Notes: generated by a model not told the origin, from the letters alone. A stretch of DNA of 45,908 nucleotides from Gracilaria domingensis (GCA_022539475.1 VCMS01000376.1:1-45908), one strand, 5' to 3'; counted from the stretch's first letter, positions 1 through 9,651 are shown. Made by a program: numbers and translations.

Positions 1-1084
1 AGAACCGATTCTCCTGCCAAAGTTACTTATCGCTCCCCACGCCAGAGAAACGGCAAATCTTGATGGTATCTTCACGAAAGACGGTCCTCCATGGGAATGC
101 TGGAGCCAAAAACTACAAAAGCACTTGACATGCGCATTTCCCTCATAGGAGCATCTTGACATATATGCGTCGAGAACAGGAGCGTTGCCCGCAACTCACA
201 ACTTTTCTCTCAGTACTCGTACTGCTCTCGACCTGATTCAAACAATCGTGACCCTGTAATTACTGAAACTCTCTCCTTGTCTTACTTCGGAGATTGACCT
301 CAAAGCGTTCCGCAACAAAGACTCTGGCGGATTCTCCCTCCAGACTAAGGAACCTGACAGTTTCATCTTCTCGATCAGTCTCGTGGACAATTCGCCGCTG
401 AAGTATCAAAGTACTACGACGCAGGCATAGATACGAACTATGCACACCTCGCTATTAAAAGACACTACAAAAAGACGTCCAGAAGTACAGCAACGGCTTG
501 AGAGGAGACTTTCGCTCCCATTGAGCACGACATAGTAGAACAGCAATTGAATGCGAATACTCGCTCACCCAGCCCGATAATCACAGGAGTTTACCAGAAC
601 TTCCACACAGCTTCCTCAGTTATGCAATGAGAGGGCGTTCTCTCACCTTTACCGACGCTCCTTCAACATTGTGTTTCAAGTAGGCAGGTCAAAACAGACT
701 GCTGCTTACGAAGAGATTTTCTCAAGTAGGACACAAGTCATCTGGATTCAATTGTGAAAGCTCCTTCCTTCTCTCATCTCGTGAAGAAACCACGGAGACA
801 CTCATACATACTTCCCAGAAAAACAAGGAATAAACTCGGTGAATTCGCCCTCGGAAAGAGCAGAGTTCGTTGCCACTCTTGAAACCACTATCGATTCGGT
901 CTTCACATCACTCTATAAACCTGGACGAACCCAAATACCCACCATCCACTACATGTCTCGCCATTCTACCAACGCATCTTGTCCCAGTAGAAGAACAGCC
1001 AAGCTTTTCCACGTAGTAAAGCGAAAATTCAGAGACTGAAAGCCCAGGTAGTCGCTCTATGTCGCCACGTCGCCGATTCGACTA
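1..1084. other. No gene recognised
   Basis: I see no credible gene here. Open frames are under 70 codons, have no recognisable motif and have ordinary composition. There is no tRNA-like or LTR-like structure. It may be intergenic sequence or a decayed repeat. Confidence 0.5.
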
Positions 1085-1194
1085 TTGCAAAGTCCGCTTA
1101 TTGGCCAAGTCGCGGATCAATATGGGTGTGAATCGCTAGTTTTCTCTAGTTTGACCTATTATGTGCACGCAACAAAAGTGCATCGAAATCACTG

Positions 1195-1600
1195 CCCGCC
1201 CGGCGGCACGTTTTGGACGATTTTTGAAATGTGTGTTTTATGCCCGCGGGCGGGGGGGGTTCGGATCGTGTTAAGGGTACGTCTTAACGCGGGCACGTTT
1301 GGACGTTTTTTTGAAAAATCGATGTGCATTTTATGCCCGCGGCGGGGGGGGGTCGGTCGTGTTAGGGTACCTACCCTAACACGACCGACCCCCCCCCCCC
1401 CGTTTTGGACGATTTTTTGAAAGGGGGGGGGGGGGGGGGGGGGGGCCCGCGGGGGGCACGTTTGGACGATTTTTTGAAAAATGTGCGATTTTATGCCCGC
1501 GGGCGGGGGGGTCCGGTCGTGTTAGGGTAGGTACCCTAACACGACGACCCCTCCCGCCCACGGGCACGTTCTGGCCACATTCCGGCGCCTTCCCGGGATC
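1195..1600. repeat. G/C-homopolymer minisatellite with palindromes
   Basis: About 75-bp units recur three to four times. Each has a GTTTTGGACGATTTTTTGAA-like segment, then TTTTATGCCCGCGG, a run of 7-10 G and GTCGTGTTAGGGTA. Two units end in head-to-head inverted repeats. One has 26-nt perfect arms at 1344-1369 and 1372-1397 with a 2-nt CC centre. The other has 14-nt arms at 1516-1529 and 1532-1545 with a GG centre. A run of more than 20 G lies near 1423-1445. Runs and palindromes of this kind can form quadruplexes or cruciforms and are also prone to assembly error. Open frames through it (1085-1420 plus, 1376-1762 minus) are by-products of composition. Confidence 0.8.
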
Positions 1601-1905
1601 TCCCAAAACACGCCGCCCGCAGTGATTTCGGTACACCCGGCGCCGGTACGTTGGCGCCGCTGTCCACGTGTATTTGCGGGAGTAGGCTCTACATGGAAGT
1701 GAATGAGTGTACTCTTGACTACTATGCAAAGCATTTGAGATCACGATAGACAGCGCGACCATTGCTCACGTGAGTCATCATTGCGTGAACTCCACGACTC
1801 TAAAGCGTACAATCAGCGTGCGAGCGGCCACGGACAGGACACGGACGAGACTGGCAGTGCGCTGGGAGGAGCTGCCGAAGCGGGGGTGCCCAGCGTAAGT
1901 CGCCA

Positions 1906-1914
1906 TTTAAAAGG
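1906..1914 (+). promoter_or_regulatory. TATA-like box before the ParB-like gene
   Basis: TTTAAAAGG lies about 80 bp before the ATG at 1989, in an otherwise GC-rich stretch. The spacing suits a core promoter with a short leader. This is positional inference only. Confidence 0.3.
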
Positions 1915-1988
1915 CTCGCATCCGTTCTTGTATCGTCCAGAGCGAGCGTATTGTTGATATACACCTTTCACTGCAATAGCTGTTCAAC

Positions 1989-3485
1989 ATGAAGCCAACT
2001 CGTGTTCGAAAGCGTACGCAAAGCGTGACTCCTCGCACTCAGCGGAGCACTCGATTATTGCAAGGTGGATGCGGGTTTCGCTGCAGATGGATATTGAGAA
2101 TGAAGGAAAGGTGATAGTCGGGGAAGCGTTGTTGCATGGAATTGGAAGTGTTCTACGCCGCGAGTTGCACGGGAAGCAATTGGACCAGGTCTTGTGGTGG
2201 TTCATAATATTCTCATCAGTCGAAGCAGTCAGACGTTCTACCCTTACCGGGCGGAGGGCCTGGATCTTCCACAATATATCCAGGATCTCCGGACGGCCGC
2301 TCCTTGGGATGAGAAAATGATGGAACCGGTAGCAGCCAGCATTCCGGCCTCCAAGCGACGAACGGTGAGCGCTATGAGTGAAGCGATGACGCCGAAAAGC
2401 CGCACGGAGCCAATTCGAAGTTCATCAACACCGAGAGGTAGCGCATCAGTAGCACCTCCGCGGGCCGGTCCATCGTCTGTTGCGAAGCGGACTAAGGAGA
2501 CAATATCATCCCCAGCTACGAAGCGGACAGGTCAAACAAAGTCTATCTCCGCTACGGAGCCCACTGCGTCGAAAAGGGCATCTGCTGCAATGAATCAGAC
2601 CGTCGACACAAGGGGATCTTCTGCGTCGAAACAGACGGTTCAGCAGGGGACGGCTGTGCAAGAGGAGGAAGATGAGATCATGAAAGGTCCCCTTCCAGAC
2701 GCGGATGCGCAATCCGCACAAGGAGCTGGTCCATCTGTACCCCAAACTGTACCAGAAACTGCGGAGCAGCAGGACGATGACGTTTTGTTTCTGTCCGCAA
2801 GAATGGCACGTTCAAGTGTTTCTGGCGAGCGGTCTGGAACACAAGGGACACCTACTCGGAGCAAGACGTACAGACGAATTCGTCAGAAGGTACCAAAGGT
2901 GAACCTCAATCACTACCGGATGGTTGTTGTTACTGTTAACATCACTCTGGTGGACACTCCGCCCAATTTACTCCGTGGAGTAAGTAAACGCCACGTTGAA
3001 GCCCTTGTGAAGAGTATGGAGGAGCGGGGGATATTGCAGTCGATGGGTTCTCCAGTGGTGGCCTTACAAGATGCTACTACGGGAGAGAGGGATGCTGACA
3101 AGGGACGCCTAAGGAAGAAGTGCTTCATTGTAGATGGTTTGCATCGTCTGAAAGCTATACAATATTTGGCAGCGACTGGTGCACAGAAGTGGAAGCGATT
3201 AGCCAGGTTTTGGCGTTGCAATCTGCTGATACGAAGAGATGGGAGGCCCATTGGGATGAAGGAATTGTTATGTGTTGCTTCGTACCTCAATGAGTCGACG
3301 AGTACCATGCGAAGGATGATGTTTGCAGACAAGATACACTCTATAGTTAGTGTGGTCGCCATTCTAATTGAAGATGTTGAGGGGTGACGCCGGCAGACGT
3401 GGATCCTGCAGAAGTGACAGAAGTGTTGAAGGAGAGCCAACTGATTGGGACTGTGCAATTCGCAATTGAAAATGTAGCGTCCTAA
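1989..3485 (+). pseudogene. ParB-like domain protein, probably frameshifted
   Basis: The main frame is open from 2104; its first ATG is at 2317 and it stops at 3385-3387. The first 170 residues are a Ser/Thr/Lys/Arg-rich low-complexity region. The last ~150 contain a helix like VSKRHVEALVKSMEERG and the segment FIVDGLHRLKAIQYL, which resembles the ParB/sulfiredoxin-like fold where a DGxHR motif follows the partner helix. A plausible start at 1989 (MKPTRVRKRTQ) is in another frame. A third frame at 2069-2200 also looks coding. After the stop, a one-base backward shift near 3384 opens about 33 codons of ordinary protein (TPADVDPAEVTEVLKES...) ending at 3483-3485. Three frames in one gene suggest a decayed copy or unrecognised introns; no intron with good borders is obvious. 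Substrate and role are unknown. ParB-like folds bind or cleave nucleic acid in bacteria. Confidence 0.55.
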
Positions 3486-3594
3486 CATTTCTGAAACTGC
3501 ACTTAAGGTTGCTTTTAAGAGAAGTATGAAACTGAGAAGTCTATACAGCTGTCTATGCGGTACTTGTGGCAGTATGGTAACTGTATCAGGAAAA

Positions 3595-4434
3595 ATGGCA
3601 GAGGAACAGAGAGACTTGGCCGAAATTTCACCCAATACCTTGTCTAAGTTCATAAATGCCAATGGTTACGGTATATTAAGTTCCGTTGATGGAACGTTGA
3701 GAAGAGAAGGAGAGTCAATTCCAGAAGAAGTTGTGAAGTGTATGAAGTTCATTGACGAACGTGTTGGTTTCGGACTTGTCACAGGGGGTGATGCGGGCGA
3801 CGTGGAGGGGAAAATGGAAGGACTCGGAGACTATAAGTTTGGTGTCTCGGCGAATCATGGAGCTTTCCTGCGTTTCTCTGACGAGAGGGAAATTAAGGGT
3901 GCATTCAATGATCACACCCTTGACCACACTGTTGACGGACTACTGTTCCTGGCAAGGGATTTGAATAGGAGGCATGGTATTGTGAATGATGATGAGAAGG
4001 GGTTCGTGGAGACCAGAAGTGATAGTTGCCTTCCCAATTTCGTGTACAAGAAACTGTGGCAGTGGAAAGAAGAAGTGGATTCTGCTATTGGGGACCTGTT
4101 GCAGAAGATGGATGCGTTTGTTATCTATCCCGGCGATAAAAGTTGCGAAATTGTGGACAAGCGATACACAAAAGGAAGCGGAGGAGCAAATCTTGTGGAT
4201 AATGAACCGAGATTTATTGATACGGATGACGTCGTGACGTTCGGAAGTGCTTTGAGCGACGGGCCGTTGCATGAGGTAGGCGTGTACGGCGTTCACGTCA
4301 AAGAAGATTGTATCCCGGGTGGAGTACACAACCTGTTCGAAAGCGTGGAGGATGTACATTCGACAATTATGCTGGTGGCTCTGTTGTACGGCTACGAGGA
4401 AAAGCAGCACGATAAAAACCACCATGAATCATGA
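3595..4434 (+). CDS. HAD-like protein A, catalytic residues lost
   Basis: This 279-residue frame is a paralogue of the minus-strand gene at 4494-5366 over its whole length. HAD phosphatases need DxDGT, where the first Asp is the nucleophile. Here the motif reads SSVDGTL, with Ser replacing that Asp. Motif II is VTGGD where the paralogue has ATGRD. The motif IV region reads FGSALSDG against FGNASNDG. The fold is probably kept but phosphatase chemistry is not expected. I chose ATG 3595 because similarity to the paralogue starts just after it; an upstream ATG at 3526 is in frame but overlaps the end of the ParB-like region. It converges on its paralogue across a 59-bp gap. It could be a pseudoenzyme or an early pseudogene; the frame itself is intact. 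Confidence 0.75.
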   Translation: MAEEQRDLAEISPNTLSKFINANGYGILSSVDGTLRREGESIPEEVVKCMKFIDERVGFGLVTGGDAGDVEGKMEGLGDYKFGVSANHGAFLRFSDEREIKGAFNDHTLDHTVDGLLFLARDLNRRHGIVNDDEKGFVETRSDSCLPNFVYKKLWQWKEEVDSAIGDLLQKMDAFVIYPGDKSCEIVDKRYTKGSGGANLVDNEPRFIDTDDVVTFGSALSDGPLHEVGVYGVHVKEDCIPGGVHNLFESVEDVHSTIMLVALLYGYEEKQHDKNHHES

Positions 4435-4493
4435 ATCATAAAAGGGTATTGAGATATATACGACACTTTTATTACTAAGATCTCATATCCTAG
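4435..4493. terminator. Shared 3' end of the convergent HAD genes
   Basis: This is a 59-bp A/T-rich spacer between two convergent stop codons. It contains ATAAAAG on the plus strand and TAATAAAAG on the minus strand (from CTTTTATTA), which resemble polyadenylation signals. The transcripts must overlap or end within it. Confidence 0.4.
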
Positions 4494-5366
4494 CTAAGTA
4501 TTACAGGCATCGTAGCACTTGAAACAAATTCCAAGAGCATTTCTAAACCATTGACACTTGCATTTTCTGTACCCGTACAGTTCTGCCACCCTTCTGATGG
4601 TCTCATGCACGTCCTCCACCCCATCAACAAGATATGTTACCCCTGCTGGATGGTCGTCTCCCTTCACATGAACTGCCAGGGTTGCCATTTCATAAAGAGA
4701 GCCATCATTGGAAGCATTCCCGAAAGCAAAGATTAAATGTGTGTCGAACTGGGGGTCGTTTTCAACCAAGGCTAGCGCCCCAGTGTTTTTCGTGAAACGA
4801 ATGTCCCCTATGTCACAGTTTTCATCCTGAGGGTACGCAACCAGGTTCGGAAAGTATGTCAACACTTTTGAAATACCGGAGTTAACTTCTGTTTTCCACT
4901 TCGACAGTCCATTGTACGTGAAGTTCGGGAGTCCACTGTCTTTTCTAGTGCTCACAACTGCTTGTTGACGCTCTTCGTGAAGTCCGTGCGATTCATTTAA
5001 GGAGAGTACAAGTCTCTCAAGTTCGGCTGCACATCTTTCGTAGCCTTCCCTGTCAAGGTCCTGATCAATTTCGGTACCATTGGATAATCTCACCCGTGCG
5101 CCTTGGTTTCCAGAGATGCCAAAAGTGTAGCCACCCAGGTGCTCCATGAAACTCTCGGCATCCTCTATATCTCGCCCAGTAGCAATTCCGAAACCAACGC
5201 GTGCGTTGATGTACTTCATGCATTTGACTGTTTCGGCCGGAATGTTCTCCCCAGCTCTTTTCAGAGTACCGTCAATATCACTAATCACGGCGTAGCCATT
5301 TTCGAATATTTCGTTAGCCAGCTGCTGAGGAGTTACTTCTTGGGCTCTAACTTCTGAGTTATACAT
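4494..5366 (-). CDS. HAD-superfamily phosphatase B (IIB-like)
   Basis: This 290-residue frame has the HAD motif I SDIDGTL near residue 32, in which the first Asp is the expected nucleophile. Motif II is FGIATGRD. The motif IV-like segment FGNASNDGSLYEMA sits about 60 residues from the end, followed by HVKGDDHPAGV. The length and the large cap between motifs II and IV resemble the IIB group (Cof, sugar-phosphatase types). These remove phosphate from small substrates in the cytosol. The substrate cannot be told. The first residue of motif IV is Asn where Asp is common. The C-terminus is Cys-rich (KCKCQW...CFKCYDAC), unlike paralogue A. ATG 5366 was chosen because paralogue similarity starts soon after; an in-frame ATG at 5444 would add 26 residues. 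Confidence 0.8.
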   Translation of the reverse strand: MYNSEVRAQEVTPQQLANEIFENGYAVISDIDGTLKRAGENIPAETVKCMKYINARVGFGIATGRDIEDAESFMEHLGGYTFGISGNQGARVRLSNGTEIDQDLDREGYERCAAELERLVLSLNESHGLHEERQQAVVSTRKDSGLPNFTYNGLSKWKTEVNSGISKVLTYFPNLVAYPQDENCDIGDIRFTKNTGALALVENDPQFDTHLIFAFGNASNDGSLYEMATLAVHVKGDDHPAGVTYLVDGVEDVHETIRRVAELYGYRKCKCQWFRNALGICFKCYDACNT

Positions 5367-5444
5367 GTTTTGAAAGCTTTCGAAAGGGTTCGTTTTGCAA
5401 ATGGGTGTGGGTATACGAATGAGAAGGATGTGATTGATGTTCAC

Positions 5445-5992
5445 AAGGTGTTTCGTAGTATAAAAATAGTCTAAGAACGACCATATACGGATATTGTAGC
5501 ACTGTTTTAAAAAGTTACTACGACGAGAAGCTGTTGCATTGATTTGCAGTAAAGAAAGGATGATTTAGTCATAAATTATATGTACGGGTTCAAGTGGGTA
5601 AAGAAGACTATGAATATCTTCAACATGAGCTTAGAAATCAAGAAGAGTAAAACAACCTCCATTAAGGGTTGAAGCCCATAAAAGGTTTACTTTACTTTAT
5701 ACGGGTGACCCAAGTATTGCAAAGGCTTAGTTCTTCAGAAATATCACAATTTTGTACTTGTTTTGTTAGTAGTATCGTGCACTTTAATGATGTGGAATGA
5801 CCCTTTTCCATCTAGCAAAAACTTAGCCAGGTATTAGTGATAAAGGATGTAGGATTTCAAGGGGCATATTTGAACCACAGAAGGACGAACAATATAAGTA
5901 ATGTAATAGGAACAGGTCATTTCGATAAAGCAACTCTTATGTTTGACTATCTCTAAAAGGTTTACAACACCGAAAAGTCATGTGTTCTAACC
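5445..5992. other. Intergenic, nothing recognised
   Basis: This is an A/T-rich gap upstream of HAD gene B and downstream of the ketopantoate-reductase-like gene. No motif-bearing frame is present. It should hold the promoter of HAD gene B, but I see no convincing TATA box on the minus strand. Confidence 0.4.
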
Positions 5993-6895
5993 TCAAAGCT
6001 GGGGGAATGGGGAGGGGGATAACTTTTCCTTAACAACGTTGACGTAGTTCGTATGAAAAGGAGCCGGGTCACGGCCTACGATGTTTCTTTCTTGGCGGGA
6101 AAGGTCGTAGAAGTACGCGTTTCTAAACTGAAAGTCGGAGAAAGAAGTAGGAAAGCCAACGAGAGTTTTTCCATATGCAAGAAATCGCCCAACGGTCTCT
6201 TACAGGTTGAAAGTAGTACCTGTCTTAAGCGAAACTATCTTCAACAGCTCTTTCATTATTGTGAGCACAACCGTACTGTACTCCGTAGCGACTACGTCCA
6301 TAGGAATGAAACTTCTTGAGGCCCCGACGATGTTGAACGATGATAGCCACACGAGCTTCTCATAATAGCTTACGAGAAATGTGTCTTCGTCGACAACCCC
6401 GCAAGTGAGACCCATAGACCTAAACCTGTCTGCAACGTTGGAGGCCCACTTTCCTGTTGCGACAGTGAGACCATCCGGACTTTGAGGAGTGACACCATCC
6501 TGCGGAGCTGCGTTTCTTGAGGGGACACCAACGTATAGGACAACTTTTGAACATTTGTCCACACCGAGCTTCGAAAGCAATGGTATGATGTCTCCATTCT
6601 GGAAGAAAACGAGATTCTCTCTGAGCGAATAAGGGCAAGCCTGAATTACGGTCTCCAGGGTGTTCGTTCTTCCACAAACTAGTATCGGTACATCAGAAAG
6701 ATGAGAGGTAGCAGCCATGCTGCAGAATTCGTGTGCGGAAATGACCGTATCTTCTTCGTTTGCCAGCATGGTACCTATACGTCCCCTTCCAACAATAACG
6801 GCCCGAGTCTTTCGGGTGGGAGATGAGGCCTGAGGGACGTCAGAGTATCTGGGACTCGGAGGCGGAGCCGGAGGCATGTCGGACTCGGAGTTCAT
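5993..6895 (-). pseudogene. Ketopantoate-reductase-like protein with in-frame stop
   Basis: From ATG 6895 the frame encodes a Pro/Ser-rich leader, then AVIVGRGRIGTMLA, a Rossmann GxGxxG nucleotide-binding loop. LVFFQNG, a GLTVATGKWA segment and EKLVWLSSFNIVGA follow, which resembles the plant/alga NAD(P)-binding ketopantoate-reductase-like family. The frame stops at TAA 6200-6202. Translation beyond it in the same frame continues with family-like sequence (GRFLAYGKTLVGFPTSFSDF, then RNAYFYDLS and PFHTNY) to a TGA at 5993-5995. The family normally ends with such a module (AYSRAVAHFP..., RNGWFYSL, PLHT, recalled from plant members). One substitution to TAA would explain this. Alternatives are readthrough, an unseen tiny intron or a sequencing error. 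An earlier in-frame ATG at 7096 gives an unlikely extension. Confidence 0.75.
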
Positions 6896-7268
6896 TGCAA
6901 GTGTTCGATTGTTTTTGTGTGACGATAAAAATGGAAGATGGGGCGGAGAACTGCTGGGGTAAAGAGTGATACTTAAGTACAAACGGTTGGGAAGCGCAGA
7001 ACGGGAACATGGTTCACTTTGTGAAAGTGAGCGAAATGTATGATATGTGATTGTACTGAATGAATGATAGGGCTTGTATGAGACGACAAGCCACAAAGTG
7101 TGATGATGTTTTATGAAAAGTAGGTGGAAGAGTAGAAAGTGTACAATGAATGAAACTGATTTCGAACCTGAGTTGCAAAGTAGTTGTAAAGTACGAGTTA
7201 CGGGGAGCTTGAATACAGGATGAAAGGAGCCATTTTGGCTTCATAAATGACGTGAACGGGTTCTATAG

Positions 7269-7613
7269 CTTCACTCGGATTGCCATAATGAAAAGGATGG
7301 AGTTGGGTTGCGCCCGAATACGTCTATAAAGGTCGTAGAAGCACTTATGAAGGAATGAGTTGTAGACATGTTATTGTTGATGACGGTGGAGCCAGGGTTT
7401 GGAGGACAGGCGTTTATGGAGGGTGTTCTTGATAAGGTGCGACCTGCAAGGGAGTTGTACCCAAGAATAGGGATACAGGTGGATGGGGGTATTGGACTGA
7501 GTACTGTGAAAAGAGTAGTGAAGGCCGATGCAAACATTTCAGTTGCAGGATCTGCCATCTTTGGCTCGAGTAACCCAGCTCATGTCATAGCTGGTTTTCG
7601 AAAGGTTGGTTAG
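7269..7613 (+). pseudogene. RPE: Ribulose-phosphate 3-epimerase, 3' remnant
   Basis: The frame from 7368 encodes the C-terminal half of ribulose-phosphate 3-epimerase: MTVEPGFGGQ, then IQVDGGIG (catalytic Asp in VDGG), then VAGSAIFG, ending at TAG 7611-7613. This enzyme interconverts ribulose 5-phosphate and xylulose 5-phosphate in the pentose phosphate and Calvin pathways. Upstream in the same frame, GVGLRPNTS matches the family's GVALKPGT segment, but TGA at 7356-7358 interrupts it and another stop lies at 7266. The N-terminal half of the barrel is not present upstream. A 3' splice site (TTGTAG at 7359-7364) could be argued, but conserved coding sequence on both sides of it favours a broken copy. 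A functional gene presumably exists elsewhere. Confidence 0.8.
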
Positions 7614-7676
7614 AGATAGTAGCATAAATTTATTGTTTATTACATTGTTACCTTTACGTGTTATCATGACTATATT

Positions 7677-8030
7677 CTCCGTCTCCATTGGAGATGTATT
7701 TCTCTTGTATCACAACCGGTCAAGGATGTGAGAGAACATCAATATATCCCCAGTGGATGCTGAGAGGGAGGATGAACTACTCTACGTGCTATCATTGTTA
7801 CTCATCCGGTGTCGAGTGGTGACATATTCTTTTTTTGTCACAACCCACAAAGGATGTGACGGAAGAAGAACATGCCCCCAGTCGAGACAGAGGGTGAGCA
7901 ACTCTAAGTACAATCACTAGTCCCTAGCATGCCTCCACTGGCAATATCTTCCTGGTTTGCTATAACCATCGAGTGGGGTTATGGTGGAAGAGAAAAATAT
8001 CTCCGGTCGAGGCGAGGTGGTTGGGGATTA
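7677..8030. repeat. Three imperfect ~120-bp tandem repeats
   Basis: Three diverged units begin near 7677, 7805 and 7920. Shared pieces in order are a CTCC(A)nTGG-type start, a T-rich patch, TCACAACC...GGATGTGA (inverted pair), a CCCCAGT/CTCCGGT piece, then GAG-rich sequence. Unit three keeps the stem as TATAACC...GGGTTATGG. The inverted pair in each unit could form a small hairpin. This block lies directly before the coiled-coil gene at 8253. Confidence 0.5.
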
Positions 8031-8252
8031 TGTGAGCGCAAAAGAGGAGACAGAGATGTGGCTTTCAAATAGTGGAAGGTGCGAAGGTGTACAGTAGATG
8101 TTTTGGCGGGAAATGGATGAGGGAAACAGTGGCAATCATGGTGCTGGATATAGCCCGTGTGGTTGGACAGTGGGGGTGGACAGCACAGTTTAGCTCGATT
8201 GCACTGTATCGCAGCGGCAACTTCGATCCAACTACTACTTGTTCTTCTGAAG

Positions 8253-9182
8253 ATGTCGAACAGATACGTGAAGGATGAGGAGCTGTTGGCGCTGTTGGAG
8301 GTGGAGGAGGTACCGCAGACACAGTCACCAAAGCGGGAAGAGGACGTGATTACGGTGGCTGGTCGGATGTCGCAGAAGAATGAAGTGGCTGATGAAGGAA
8401 AGAAGTGTGAGGCGAGGAGAGGGGATGGTGATGAGGTGGAGAAGGGTGTAGAATTGGAGGTGGAGGGGGTCACAATGGAAAGAAGGGGTGCGGTGCATCT
8501 GAGTCAGTTAGAGGTTGGAGACCAGATAGAGAGTAGGGGCGGAGAGGGTGACAGGGAGATGCGGTTTGTGGGGGAGATGAAGGCGAGAGTGGGGATGTTG
8601 AGGTTGGTGATGAAGGAGCAACTGGACGATGGAATTGTGGAGATTGTAACGGAAATGGGCGGTGTGGTGCTGCGTGGGGGTGGTAGTGGTGTTTCGGTTG
8701 AGGCGATTTCGAGCCTGCGGAATTCGTTGTCGGTATTGGGAGTGGAGATGAGAAATCATGTGTATGGGATAGTGGAGTGTGCGGGAAGGGAGGTTGGAGA
8801 GTTGCGGGAAGAGAATAGGGTTCTGAACGAGAGGTTGGACGTGCTGGAGAAGGAGGTGAAGGAGCTGGGCAAGAGGCAAAGATTGGTGGAAGAGGAGAGG
8901 GTGAAAGGAGGTGTGGAGGGAAAGACGGAGAAGGGAAGTGTGGGAAGGGTGGCGGTGCAGAAGGGGTCTCCTGTGACACCGAAGACAAAGGGTAGTGGGG
9001 TTGGGGATGGGAAGAGCCGTCTGAAGAATAGGCGTAAGGAGATGAAGAAGGTGGTGGAGGAGGTGCCGCGGGAGGGAGTCGGAGCTCCGGTGGTGACTGG
9101 GTTTAGGAGTGCGGCGGAGGTAGCGCGGACTGCGAAGGGGATTCTGAGGGGACAGGAGGAGAGAAGGATGGGAGGGATGTGA
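8253..9182 (+). CDS. Coiled-coil protein, unknown; likely frameshifted end
   Basis: This 309-residue frame from ATG 8253 (MSNRYVKDEELLALLEVEEV) is Glu/Val/Gly-rich. A heptad-like helix at about residues 175-220 (VGELREENRVLNERLDVLEK and on) predicts a coiled coil. A Lys/Arg-rich basic segment follows. No enzyme or binding motif is recognised. The codons are strongly G-biased on the coding strand. After the stop at 9180-9182, the neighbouring frame from about 9176 gives KPFWARRVYEKGEGCPPDFY and more, ending at TGA 9284-9286 and followed by WARNG. That looks like real protein, so a one-base indel near 9175 probably cut the C-terminus. It may be a member of a repeated low-complexity family. Confidence 0.5.
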   Translation: MSNRYVKDEELLALLEVEEVPQTQSPKREEDVITVAGRMSQKNEVADEGKKCEARRGDGDEVEKGVELEVEGVTMERRGAVHLSQLEVGDQIESRGGEGDREMRFVGEMKARVGMLRLVMKEQLDDGIVEIVTEMGGVVLRGGGSGVSVEAISSLRNSLSVLGVEMRNHVYGIVECAGREVGELREENRVLNERLDVLEKEVKELGKRQRLVEEERVKGGVEGKTEKGSVGRVAVQKGSPVTPKTKGSGVGDGKSRLKNRRKEMKKVVEEVPREGVGAPVVTGFRSAAEVARTAKGILRGQEERRMGGM

Positions 9183-9286
9183 AGCCGTTTTGGGCGAGGC
9201 GGGTATACGAGAAGGGGGAGGGTTGTCCACCTGACTTCTACAAAATGACGTTTGCGGAGACGGAGAGAGAGGATGCGAACGCGTGA

Positions 9287-9648
9287 TGGGCGAGAAATGG
9301 GTAAATAGCGGGGGTGGTGTAAACTGGGAAGAACTGATTGGATGATTGAGGTGGGATGAGTTGCGATTGGCATTGCAACAAAAAAAAAATGGAAACGCAA
9401 ACTAGCACGAATGCAGTTTTGAGAGAGGGTCGCGGAAAAGAGTGAATGGGGTGGTGCAGCGAAGTAGAACCTCTATAAAAACTAGGGGACCCAAGAACTA
9501 AACTGCGCGAAATGGAATTTAATATTCCAAAATTTCTTAATTTTTTGAGTGCCAGCCTCTGCTACCCCCTCGCGCGCCCCAAATAGCCCCAAAACTAGCT
9601 TAGTTTCCAAAGCGAACAGACTATATTCCACTTTGCAGAACACAGACG
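9287..9648. other. Gap up to retroelement junction
   Basis: No gene is seen. An A-run lies at 9379-9388 and an AT-rich patch at 9515-9545. From about 9649 the sequence becomes homologous to 35515 onward in copy 2. The frame 9549-9782 is a chance fusion of flank and element. Confidence 0.5.
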
Positions 9649-9651
9649 AAG

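Noticed and set aside
1350..1545. Telomere repeats (TTAGGG)
   Set aside because: Single TTAGGG units within palindromes, not tandem arrays, so no telomeric tract is supported.
7271..7558. 95-residue minus-strand frame
   Set aside because: Exact antisense of the recognisable epimerase remnant.
8470..9230. Pro/Ser/His-rich minus-strand frames
   Set aside because: Shadows of the G-biased coiled-coil gene on the plus strand; no motifs.
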